A stretch of DNA of 34,781 bases from a virus, in IMG/VR virus record IMGVR_UViG_3300042907_000860, positions 1-34,781 of that record, one strand, 5' to 3'. The position numbers were made by a program, and so were the translations under genes. Under the pieces are notes generated by a model. The model worked only from the letters and a program-made list of their open reading frames with translations. It made no database searches and was not told the origin of the DNA. Numbering within the stretch: the first letter of the stretch is position 1; each line of letters starts with the position of its first letter. Positions 23,127 to 29,517 of the stretch are shown here, one piece after another.

Positions 23127-23305
23127 ACGCATTTTTTGGTGGCATTGTCTTCGGCGCCATTTTGGCCGGCAGCGTCTTCGTCATCTTCATCACGAGCAGG
23201 CGCCGGCCGCGGCGAGAGCCGGTCGAGTGGGTGCCGGAGTTCCACGAACCCCAGCCACACGTCACCACACGCATTCTCGTTAATCGCAGGAGCATCGAAC
23301 TATGA
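23123..23305 (+). CDS. Small membrane protein (60 residues)
   Basis: A 60-residue protein with one N-terminal transmembrane helix (FFGGIVFGAILAGSVFVIFI) followed by an Arg-rich juxtamembrane stretch (TSRRRPRREP) and a soluble tail. The positive-inside rule puts the C-terminus in the cytoplasm. It is coupled to the 28-residue membrane peptide before it. No holin, spanin or exclusion family can be recognised; early expression argues against a lysis role. Confidence 0.55.
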   Translation: MNAFFGGIVFGAILAGSVFVIFITSRRRPRREPVEWVPEFHEPQPHVTTRILVNRRSIEL

Positions 23306-23595
23306 GCGTCGCCGCAGTCGCCGAGGCTATCGACAACTTTGCCACCAATGATGAAACGCTCCGCGACACTTTGCTCGGGCAGTTCGACACCGAGCTGGGC
23401 GAGGTCGAAGCAGAGCGTTCCAAAGACAACGCCGCTCTTGACGCTGAGATCAGGGAGATCGAAGCCCGCCGCGCCAGAATGAATGCCAAACACGATGCTC
23501 GCCGCGAAAAGATCGCCGACCGCAAAGTGGCGATCAATAACGAGTTTGAGCAGCGCGCCATCGACCTCATGGCGATCCTCAACGGTAAAGCGTGA
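23302..23595 (+). CDS. Coiled-coil hypothetical protein (97 residues)
   Basis: A 97-residue, nearly uninterrupted charged helix (GEVEAERSKDNAALDAEIREIEARRARMNAKHDARREKIADRK), predicted to be a coiled coil. ATGA overlap with the membrane protein before it. Function unknown. Confidence 0.6.
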   Translation: MSVAAVAEAIDNFATNDETLRDTLLGQFDTELGEVEAERSKDNAALDAEIREIEARRARMNAKHDARREKIADRKVAINNEFEQRAIDLMAILNGKA

Positions 23596-23855
23596 TGGCA
23601 CACGACATTCACATCCCACCCGCTGCGCTGGAGGCGGGGGCGAGGGCATTTATAGAACGGCGCGTGGATGCCTGCGTGTGGGTCCACTTGTCGGATGAAA
23701 GCAAGCGCGGCTATCAGGAGGAAATGCGCGCGGCTTTCCTCGCCATGCTGGAGGCGTGGCCTAATGCCAAAACGCTACGCGACGATGGGCGGCGTCAAAC
23801 CTACATTGTTCCTGCACTTATCCTCCCCCTGCCGCAGGAGGCGCGTGATGAGTGA
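23595..23855 (+). CDS. Hypothetical early protein (86 residues)
   Basis: An 86-residue protein (MAHDIHIPPAALEAGARAFIERRVDACVWVHLSDESKRGYQEEMRAAFLAMLEAWP). The pattern PPAALEAGARAxxE...AxxAFLAMLEAWP is common in small proteins carried by phages of alphaproteobacteria; their function is not known. ATG 23595 overlaps the preceding stop (TGATG), preferred to a GTG one codon before. Confidence 0.6.
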   Translation: MAHDIHIPPAALEAGARAFIERRVDACVWVHLSDESKRGYQEEMRAAFLAMLEAWPNAKTLRDDGRRQTYIVPALILPLPQEARDE

Positions 23856-24096
23856 GTGGACCTACATCAAAAAGGGAGACCGCCGCCCTGAAGACCGGGT
23901 GCTGGTTGCATACGTGGATGAGAGCGACCGGGAGTTTCTGAAGGTTGTTTTTGGTGAAGCCGTGCCGCGTGCATATGTCACCATTGCACATTGGAACAAG
24001 AGTAAGTCGGCTTGGCTAACGGACAGCTTTTATGTTCGTGGCGTCTATGCGTGGATGCCCCTTCCCGTCCCGCCTGCGGAGGCCAGCGATGAGTGA
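23848..24096 (+). CDS. DUF551-like protein
   Basis: An 82-residue protein with the layout of the DUF551 family: W near the start (MSEWTYIKKGDRRPEDRVLVAYVDE), a central VVFGEAVPRAYVTIAHW, and the ending VYAWMPLPVPPAE, where WMPLPxPP is the family hallmark. The family is common in phage early regions and has no assigned function. It overlaps the genes on both sides by eight bases. Confidence 0.72.
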   Translation: MSEWTYIKKGDRRPEDRVLVAYVDESDREFLKVVFGEAVPRAYVTIAHWNKSKSAWLTDSFYVRGVYAWMPLPVPPAEASDE

Positions 24097-24331
24097 CGCT
24101 GAAAAGGCATACCAAGCAACGCCAGCATCTACGTTGGAAGAGCAGATCATGAACCCCTGTATCGCAAAGAATGAGCGTGAGTGGTGGGCCGCCGCCGAGA
24201 TCGAGCGGTTGCGGGCGGCGCTGGACGTTGTGCGAGCAAGCGGATTGTTGATCGGCTCAACCACCCTTCATGACAAGGTGCGCGCTGTTGTTCACGCAGC
24301 ACTCGCAGAGGAGAATAAGGATGACCGCTGA
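24089..24331 (+). CDS. Small hypothetical protein (80 residues)
   Basis: An 80-residue helical protein (MSDAEKAYQATPASTLEEQIMNP ... EREWWAAAEIERLRAALDVV) of a kind often seen among the short early genes of phages. The chosen ATG 24089 overlaps the DUF551-like stop by eight bases; the frame extension upstream is overlap with that gene. No function recognised. Confidence 0.58.
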   Translation: MSDAEKAYQATPASTLEEQIMNPCIAKNEREWWAAAEIERLRAALDVVRASGLLIGSTTLHDKVRAVVHAALAEENKDDR

Positions 24332-24548
24332 CCGCCGCGCCGCGCTGGCGAAGGCAGTTTGTGACGCCATGCACGAAGCCGATCCATTTTATGTCAGCTA
24401 CGACCATGCAATCGCCGCCATCGACCTCATCCGCGCTGAGGTGCTGGAGGAAGCGGCGAGGGTGGCTGACCGTTACGAAATCCCGCTCTGCGAAACGTCT
24501 GCGAGCCATATCGCCGCCGCCATCCGCGCGTTGAAGGACGCGCCATGA
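24321..24548 (+). CDS. Small hypothetical protein (75 residues)
   Basis: A 75-residue helical protein (MTADRRAALAKAVCDAMHEADPF ... IDLIRAEVLEEAARVADRYE). The AIDLIRAEVLEEAARVAD segment resembles a helix found in many small phage proteins. Start at ATG 24321 after GGAG/AAGG; overlaps the previous gene by 11 bases and the next by four. Function unknown. Confidence 0.58.
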   Translation: MTADRRAALAKAVCDAMHEADPFYVSYDHAIAAIDLIRAEVLEEAARVADRYEIPLCETSASHIAAAIRALKDAP

Positions 24549-24721
24549 GTGACCTCGAAAAAGCCTGCCGGGACGCCGTCCAGCGTCACCGATCCCGGCG
24601 CCTCGGCCTCTACCTCGAGGCCATCCTCGCCGACTACATCCAGCACCACGGCGTCGACGAGACCCGGCGCGTGCTGCAGTGGTGGGATGACCACCTGAAG
24701 GAGTTTGACGCCAGTGAGTAA
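24545..24721 (+). CDS. Small hypothetical protein (58 residues)
   Basis: A 58-residue helical protein (MSDLEKACRDAVQRHRSRRL ... VLQWWDDHLKEFDASE), starting in the preceding stop (ATGA) and ending inside the next GTG start region. Conserved tryptophans and GC-rich third positions support coding. Function unknown. Confidence 0.55.
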   Translation: MSDLEKACRDAVQRHRSRRLGLYLEAILADYIQHHGVDETRRVLQWWDDHLKEFDASE

Positions 24722-24881
24722 GAGGCCAGCCCGTTTCACGGAGGCCGAGGTGGCCCGCGTGCTGCGGGCGGCCAAGGCGTCAGGCATGACCATCGAGATC
24801 ACCCCCGACGCGATCCGGGTGGTGCCGCTCCCGTTGCAATCCACAGCCCAGGTTGACAAACGGCCGCTGCCGGTGCCCTGA
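24714..24881 (+). CDS. Small protein before the integrase, possible Xis-like factor
   Basis: A 55-residue protein starting at GTG 24714 (MSKRPARFTEAEVARVLRAA, then SGMTIEITPDAIRVVP). The pattern is familiar to me from short open frames directly upstream of integrases in alphaproteobacterial prophages. The size, basic N-terminal helix and position would suit an excisionase or directionality factor, but no typical winged-helix Xis motif is obvious. It overlaps the 58-residue gene by eight bases. Confidence 0.55.
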   Translation: MSKRPARFTEAEVARVLRAAKASGMTIEITPDAIRVVPLPLQSTAQVDKRPLPVP

Positions 24882-24888
24882 TGCCGGC

Positions 24889-25950
24889 GTGGACCGAAAA
24901 AAGAGACCCCCTTACCTCGAGACCTACAAGTCTCGTCATGGCCGGCGCATGTGGTTTTTTATGGCTACGCGCAAGGGCCAGCGCATCCGCCTGCCCGATC
25001 CCTACGGCTCGGAAGAGTTCCACGAGGCCTACCGCAAGCTCCTCGCGCAGCACCTGTCTGGCGAGCTCCAGAGCGGCCGCACGCTCGGCTGGCTGATTGA
25101 TCAGTGGCTGGCGAGCCCGCAGTGGGGCCAGACCGCCAAGGAGACGCGGAAGCAATACACCTACCAACTCAAGGAGATGCGGCGACGGGCCGGCACCGCG
25201 CCGATCGAGGACTTCACCACCGAGTCGATCGTGGCCGGCCGTGACACCCGAGCTCACAAGCCCAGCGACGCCAACAAGTACCTGCGCTGCTCCGTGGCGC
25301 TTTGGAAGTTCGCCGTCGAGCGCCAGTGGGTCAAGGAGAACCCGGCGAAGGGCGTGGAGCCGGTGCGGGTAAAGACCAAGGGGTTCCACCCCTGGACAGA
25401 GGACGAGGCTCAGGACTTCGAGGAGTGCTGGCCTGTAGGCACCCGCGAGCGGCTCGCTTTCGACCTACTCGTATTCACCGGCGTGCGCCGCTCAGACGTC
25501 GTCAGGCTGGGCCGGCAAAACACGCGCGACGACCAGATCACGATCACCACCGAGAAGAGCCGGAACAGCGGCAAGCCGGTCGAGGTCACCATCTCGATCC
25601 TGCCGCCGCTGGCGACCTCGATCGCCGCAACGCCGGTAGGTGAAAAGACTTACCTCGTGACATCCTTCGGCAAGCCATTCGTGAAGGAGGGCTTCGGCAA
25701 CTGGTTCAAGCGGGCCTGCGTGAAGGCAAAGGTGCCCGGCTCGTCCCACGGGCTCAGGAAACTGGCTGCAAAGCGCATGGCCGAGAACGGCGCCACGGAG
25801 GCCGAGCTCAATGCCGTTTTCGGCTGGGCACATGGTTCGACGGAAGCTGCCACCTACATCCGCTCGGCCAGCCGGAAGAAGCTGTCGCTGGGCAGCGTCA
25901 CCAAGATGCTGCCCCTAACCCTGCCCCTAACCGGCCCTGAAAAGGCTTAA
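24889..25950 (+). CDS. int: Tyrosine integrase
   Basis: A 353-residue site-specific recombinase that integrates and excises the phage. Parts: a short N-terminal arm-binding region (about 1-55), an SAM-like core-binding domain (about 60-160), and the catalytic domain with Arg200 (TGVRRSD), likely Lys223 (TTEKSR), His287 and Arg290 (SHGLRK), His315 (WAHGS) and Tyr323 (ATYIRS). The start is uncertain: GTG 24889 gives a natural N-terminus (MDRKKRPPYLETY), and a TTG 36 bases earlier is possible; neither has a good Shine-Dalgarno. The odd C-terminus LPLTLPLTG is encoded by two arm-type repeats. The attP core lies 24 bases after the stop. Confidence 0.93.
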   Translation: MDRKKRPPYLETYKSRHGRRMWFFMATRKGQRIRLPDPYGSEEFHEAYRKLLAQHLSGELQSGRTLGWLIDQWLASPQWGQTAKETRKQYTYQLKEMRRRAGTAPIEDFTTESIVAGRDTRAHKPSDANKYLRCSVALWKFAVERQWVKENPAKGVEPVRVKTKGFHPWTEDEAQDFEECWPVGTRERLAFDLLVFTGVRRSDVVRLGRQNTRDDQITITTEKSRNSGKPVEVTISILPPLATSIAATPVGEKTYLVTSFGKPFVKEGFGNWFKRACVKAKVPGSSHGLRKLAAKRMAENGATEAELNAVFGWAHGSTEAATYIRSASRKKLSLGSVTKMLPLTLPLTGPEKA

Positions 25951-26094
25951 AAATAAGGGGTTTTTGAAGGTAATGGTGGGCGATGAGAGACTGGCATTTT
26001 GTGCTGATTCCTAAGAGTTAGAGGGTTTTCTGCCCCTAACCTGCCACTCTCGGGCCATTGAAATCCCTCGCCGAATATTTTTTTGCCCCTAACC
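25911..26094. repeat. Four arm-type direct repeats of attP
   Basis: The 10-mer GCCCCTAACC occurs exactly at 25911-25920, 25923-25932, 26032-26041 and 26085-26094: two copies on each side of the tRNA-like core at 25974-25992. This is the arrangement of arm-type integrase binding sites around the crossover site of tyrosine-integrase phages. The left pair lies inside the integrase reading frame. Confidence 0.7.
25974..25992 (-). other. attP core identical to a tRNA 3' end
   Basis: On the minus strand these 19 bases read AGTCTCTCATCGCCCACCA: T-loop end A58-G59-T60, T-stem strand CTCTC, acceptor strand ATCGCCC, discriminator A and CCA. Upstream bases no longer form a tRNA, so this is a fragment. 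It implies integration into the 3' end of a host tRNA whose acceptor begins GGGCGAT. Confidence 0.72.
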
Positions 26095-26106
26095 TTTTTG
26101 ACCCCA

Positions 26107-26137
26107 TTGACTATGCTCACATGTGAGCATATATGAT
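26107..26137 (+). promoter_or_regulatory. Promoter of the accessory operon with a 20-bp palindromic operator
   Basis: A -35-like TTGACT (26107-26112) and a -10-like TATATG (26130-26135, spacer 17) frame the perfect 20-bp palindrome TATGCTCACATGTGAGCATA at 26112-26131. The palindrome fills the spacer, so a bound dimer would exclude RNA polymerase. It differs from the 18-bp operators of the lysogeny switch, pointing to a separate regulator. Confidence 0.7.
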
Positions 26138-26162
26138 GGTGCATCAACAAGGAGAGACGCAG

Positions 26163-26423
26163 ATGACCAACTTCACTCCCGCCCACATCCGCATCGGACG
26201 CCGCAAGTCCAAGTTTACCACCGCAGAGGCAGCTTCAGCCGCCTATCGTGCCATCATCGACGAGCAAGACTTTGGGGCCTCGGAGTCTCCCAACTGCGAT
26301 TTGCTCGACAAGAATGGCTCCCGCATTGGCTACGTCAGTTATAACGGCAGGGTGTGGTCCGGAGATTGGGATGCCGGAACGTCTGTTTGCATTTTCAACC
26401 CTTACGAAAAGCAGACGGCCTAA
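26163..26423 (+). CDS. Unknown first protein of the accessory operon
   Basis: An 86-residue protein (MTNFTPAHIRIGRRKSKFTT ... NCDLLDKNGSRIGYVSYNGRVWSGDWDAG) with a basic first third and a beta-rich second half. I do not recognise it. The start at 26163 has AAGGAG eight bases before it; an earlier ATG at 26133 lies within the -10 region and is rejected. Gene position, directly behind the palindromic operator and upstream of a methyltransferase-like gene, makes it a candidate anti-defence or host-takeover factor. This is inference only. Confidence 0.65.
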   Translation: MTNFTPAHIRIGRRKSKFTTAEAASAAYRAIIDEQDFGASESPNCDLLDKNGSRIGYVSYNGRVWSGDWDAGTSVCIFNPYEKQTA

Positions 26424-26974
26424 TGCGAATCCTTATCGCCTGTGAATATTCCGGCACCGTCCGGGACGCCTTTGCTGCACTCGGGCATGACGCATGGTCA
26501 TGTGATCTGCTTCCGACAGAACGCCCCGGTCAGCACATCCAAGACAATGTATTGAGCCACCTCCAAAATGGCTGGGACTTGATGATTGCCCACCCGCCTT
26601 GCACGCATCTCGCAGTATCGGGGGCACGCTGGTTCAAGGACAAATTACCCGAACAGGCCGAGGCACTGTCTTTTGTTAGACGCTTGTTAGACGCCCCGAT
26701 CCCGCGTATTGCCCTCGAAAACCCCATCTCGATCATCTCCAGTCGCATCCGCAAGCCACACCAGATCATCCAGCCATGGCAGTTCGGCCATGGAGAAACC
26801 AAGGCGACATGCCTATGGCTGAAGAACCTCCCCAAGCTAACGCCCACAAACATCGTCGAGGGCAGGGAAGCCCGCGTCCACAAAATGCCCCCCGGACCAG
26901 ACCGCTGGAAAGAGCGTTCGCGCACATTCACCGGCATCGCAACCGCAATGGCAACCCAATGGAGCACCCCATGA
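26423..26974 (+). CDS. Cytosine-C5 methyltransferase-like protein
   Basis: A 183-residue Rossmann-type protein. Residues 1-30 resemble the SAM-binding start of DNA cytosine methyltransferases (MRILIACEYSGTVRDAF, then GHDAWSCDLLP), and residues 58-65 hold the PPCTHLAVS motif whose Cys60 would be the catalytic nucleophile. It is much shorter than typical C5 enzymes and shows no large target-recognition domain. Such proteins are common in phages and usually annotated as DNA methyltransferases, but activity is rarely shown. It could protect phage DNA from restriction. Start ATG 26423 overlaps the preceding stop (TAATG). Confidence 0.75.
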   Translation: MRILIACEYSGTVRDAFAALGHDAWSCDLLPTERPGQHIQDNVLSHLQNGWDLMIAHPPCTHLAVSGARWFKDKLPEQAEALSFVRRLLDAPIPRIALENPISIISSRIRKPHQIIQPWQFGHGETKATCLWLKNLPKLTPTNIVEGREARVHKMPPGPDRWKERSRTFTGIATAMATQWSTP

Positions 26975-27219
26975 TCCGCGCCCTCCCCCTCCTCGCCCTG
27001 CTGGCCCTCACCGGGCCGGCAGCGGCAGGCTGCGTCGGCAGTGCCTGCGTCGACAGCGCCGGAAACGTCTTCACCGTCTCGCCGCAAGGCAACATCCTCG
27101 GGATTGACGGCCAGACCGGGCAGCAGTTCACCGGCACCCAGTTCGGCAATGGCGTGACCATCATCACGCCGACGCCGCAGGGGCTGCCGTCGCTGCCGCT
27201 GATTGGAGTAAACAAGTGA
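26971..27219 (+). CDS. Exported small protein
   Basis: An 82-residue protein with a clear signal peptide: MIRALPLLALLALTGPAAAG, then CVGSACVDSAG. Cleavage after AAA is likely; the Cys at 21 could also be a lipidation site, although the -3 position is not a typical lipobox residue. The mature part is Gly/Thr-rich with repeated GNxxG turns (GNVFTVSPQGNILGIDGQTG). Periplasmic or outer-membrane location during lysogeny would suit surface modification or exclusion. ATGA overlap with the methyltransferase-like gene. Confidence 0.65.
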   Translation: MIRALPLLALLALTGPAAAGCVGSACVDSAGNVFTVSPQGNILGIDGQTGQQFTGTQFGNGVTIITPTPQGLPSLPLIGVNK

Positions 27220-27638
27220 CCAAGAGTAAACTTGATGAAAATTCTGCTCCTTCAGACTTCCCAGATGTAATTTGGAATGTGTCTGATGAGTACATTCAAG
27301 AAAACGATTTCGAGGACTGTTTGCGCTACCTCGTTCGCAAGACCAATAAAACAATTCGGGCGCGGGCAAACAAGGACGCGTACCTTTCAATAAGAAATCA
27401 TCTAACGAGTTCAAATCTCCACCTTAAGCCGTCTATCGTGTCTGGTGTTCCGACAATCGTAGCCCACCTAAAAGTTATCAGTGACACAGGTCTCGGAGAG
27501 ACATTTAATTTTGAGCACTGCATTGGAGAGCCAGATGAGCGCGGTCCAGACGATTGGGCTGTGATGGCACAAGCTCTGATTAGAGCGGCACGAATTTGCT
27601 ATGGGAATATTGAGAAGAGCAAAGAAGTAAGCAAATGA
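27216..27638 (+). CDS. Hypothetical protein of foreign base composition
   Basis: A 140-residue soluble protein I do not recognise (MTKSKLDENSAPSDFPDVIW ... PDDWAVMAQALIRAARICYG). It starts at GTG 27216, overlapping the stop before. Its DNA is clearly AT-richer than the neighbours: 24 of 60 bases are G or C in 27241-27300 by hand count. This and its place in the accessory operon suggest recent acquisition. No enzymatic motif is seen. Confidence 0.65.
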   Translation: MTKSKLDENSAPSDFPDVIWNVSDEYIQENDFEDCLRYLVRKTNKTIRARANKDAYLSIRNHLTSSNLHLKPSIVSGVPTIVAHLKVISDTGLGETFNFEHCIGEPDERGPDDWAVMAQALIRAARICYGNIEKSKEVSK

Positions 27639-27820
27639 CCCCAAAGCAGTTTCAGACATATCTCGACAAGAACGGCCTGTCGCAGAAAAAGGCGGCCGAA
27701 CACCTCGGCGTCTCGCGCAACACCGTCGCCTATTACCTGTCGGGCAAGTGGCCGATCCCGACCGTCTTCGAGTTTGCCCTCGACGAGCTCGCGCGCAGGC
27801 TCGGCGAGGGCGATCTTTAG
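27635..27820 (+). CDS. Small XRE-type HTH regulator closing the accessory operon
   Basis: A 61-residue helix-turn-helix protein (LSQKKAAEHLGVSRNTVAYYLSGKWPIPT at residues 15-43 covers both helices), hardly longer than the DNA-binding domain. It is the last gene of the operon, coupled by ATGA. It is a good candidate for the protein that binds the palindrome at 26112-26131 and autoregulates the operon, as aca regulators do in anti-CRISPR operons. Its TAG overlaps the TAA of the convergent late gene. Confidence 0.8.
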   Translation: MTPKQFQTYLDKNGLSQKKAAEHLGVSRNTVAYYLSGKWPIPTVFEFALDELARRLGEGDL

Positions 27821-29505
27821 CGGCCCTTGATTTTCACGCCGGGAGCGAGGCCCCTGTAGGTCATGGGGCCACTTCCGGTGTTGACCGGCTTCTGGTTGAA
27901 CCAATCCGGCACCTTGAAACCGCCGGAGAGCTCGACAATCTTCCGGCGGGCGTCGTCAGCCGTGATGGCGCCCTGCTCGGCAAGTTTCCAGATGTTGTCT
28001 ACGAGCTTCATGTTGCCCTTCGTCTTGAAGGTGTCGGGGAAAACCGACCGGCCGACCTCCCACGCAATGGATTGCACCTTGCGGGGCTTCAGGCCGCGCT
28101 GCTCGCCCACTCGGCGATATGGCTCGGAGTTGAGCGCGTAGGTGCCAGACAGGCCGTCCTTGCTGGAGCTCTTCGCGGCCTTGAAACCATCAGCCCCCCA
28201 GAACTTCTTGTCGAGGGCGTTGCCGAAGTTCTGCGCCACCTCGGGCGTGTTGCCAGAGAGCGGCCGCATCTGGTTTGCTGCAACCGCGTGGGTGTCGGCC
28301 GTGACGTGCCCATAGTCACTGTCGGGCTCGACGATATTGTTGTCGAAGCTCCGCACCTTATGCTTCTCGCCCATTAGCTTCGAGATCGTGTTAATATCTC
28401 CACCCGACTCGTAAGAGCCGATTGCCTTGTTGACCTCCGGCAGAGACCCCCACGCCACGCGACCTTCTGATCCGTCCTTGTTCGTGACAAAATTGCCGAA
28501 GTCACCTTCTGGCAAAACGCTGCGATAGCTACGGTCAAAGTTGGCCTCGTCAAACATGCGGACCCACAGGGCACGCTCGAGAGGGTCTTCGATGTCCGTC
28601 AGTTTCTTGTCCTTCATGCTCAGGATCAAGTCCTCAAACTTTGGCGAGCGGAGGTTTTCTGGCAGACGGTTGATCATGTCCATGTTCATGGGCACGTTAT
28701 CGTACTGGTGCAGAACATCGCCTACCCGCTCCGCAAGAGACGCATTCTGGAACCAGTCTTTCTGCGGAGACAAACCCGCCGCCGCTCCGGCAGAGCTTTG
28801 CACCGGCACACTGTACTTCTCGCCAAGGTTCGTTGCGATCTTGTTCGCGCCATCATACCACATGCCCATGCGGTCACGCACTTCGGCACTGGGCAAGTCC
28901 ACGAGGAAATTAAGGTTGTCGGTGGCGTGATCCATGTAGGCATTGGCATGGTCGCGCCAGTCGGTGCTGTCGATCTTCAGGCCGGGGATGTCAGCCGCCA
29001 GCCTCGAGTTGTGGTCCGCGATGCTCGACTTTTCGAAGGCTTTCCAGTCAGCCAGCAGCATGTCGTTGAGCGGGTCCTCGGTCGCCTTAACAGCCGTAGG
29101 CAGGCGGGTCGAGATTTCCCGCATTACCTTGTCGGTGAGTTTTTTGCCAGCCTGTCCAGCCTTGGAGGCGCCCGGCACCATTGCCATGGCAAGCTCGCGG
29201 CCGACACCGCCCGCGTTGCCCTTGCCGGCCTCCTCGCCGACGAGCTGGCCGCTGCCGAAGGCCAAGCCGGGGGGCGACCAATCGACCGGCGTCTCGGCAA
29301 AGCGGGCCGGGCTGTAGGCCATGGGACCGCCGCCGAAGAAGGCGTCGTTGAGCCACGACGAAGCCTTCTCACCAAGGCTCGTCGCTCTCGACGAGACCGA
29401 AGCTGGTCTCGATTTAGGCGAGCCCAGCTTGTTGCCCATAGCCGCGGCCATGGCGTTGTAGCCCTGATCGCGCTTGACGATGTCCTCGAGTGTCAGCTTC
29501 GCCAT
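27817..29505 (-). CDS. Large virion/ejection-type protein with polyvalent-protein-like domain
   Basis: A 562-residue protein at the end of the late operon. Residues about 205-265 (DRMGMWYDGANKIATNLGEKY ... SSAGAAAGLSPQKDWFQNASLAERV) resemble the GA-ANKIA...AAGxxAALSPQxDWxxNVxLAERV block found in large phage 'polyvalent' proteins and in DUF7178-like domains. The rest is helical with a low-complexity N-terminal part. Encoded among ejection proteins and a virion lysozyme, it probably enters the host with the DNA. No catalytic centre is identified. Its stop overlaps that of the convergent HTH gene. Confidence 0.68.
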   Translation of the reverse strand: MAKLTLEDIVKRDQGYNAMAAAMGNKLGSPKSRPASVSSRATSLGEKASSWLNDAFFGGGPMAYSPARFAETPVDWSPPGLAFGSGQLVGEEAGKGNAGGVGRELAMAMVPGASKAGQAGKKLTDKVMREISTRLPTAVKATEDPLNDMLLADWKAFEKSSIADHNSRLAADIPGLKIDSTDWRDHANAYMDHATDNLNFLVDLPSAEVRDRMGMWYDGANKIATNLGEKYSVPVQSSAGAAAGLSPQKDWFQNASLAERVGDVLHQYDNVPMNMDMINRLPENLRSPKFEDLILSMKDKKLTDIEDPLERALWVRMFDEANFDRSYRSVLPEGDFGNFVTNKDGSEGRVAWGSLPEVNKAIGSYESGGDINTISKLMGEKHKVRSFDNNIVEPDSDYGHVTADTHAVAANQMRPLSGNTPEVAQNFGNALDKKFWGADGFKAAKSSSKDGLSGTYALNSEPYRRVGEQRGLKPRKVQSIAWEVGRSVFPDTFKTKGNMKLVDNIWKLAEQGAITADDARRKIVELSGGFKVPDWFNQKPVNTGSGPMTYRGLAPGVKIKGR

Positions 29506-29517
29506 CTCAGTTTCTCC

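Noticed and set aside
25970-25995. Complete tRNA gene
   Set aside because: Only the last 19 bases of a tRNA are present; D-arm and anticodon arm are absent, so it is an attachment core rather than a gene.
27849-27870. Hairpin GGCCCC/GGGGCC considered as terminator for the accessory operon
   Set aside because: It lies inside the coding sequence of the convergent gene and is not followed by a T tract.
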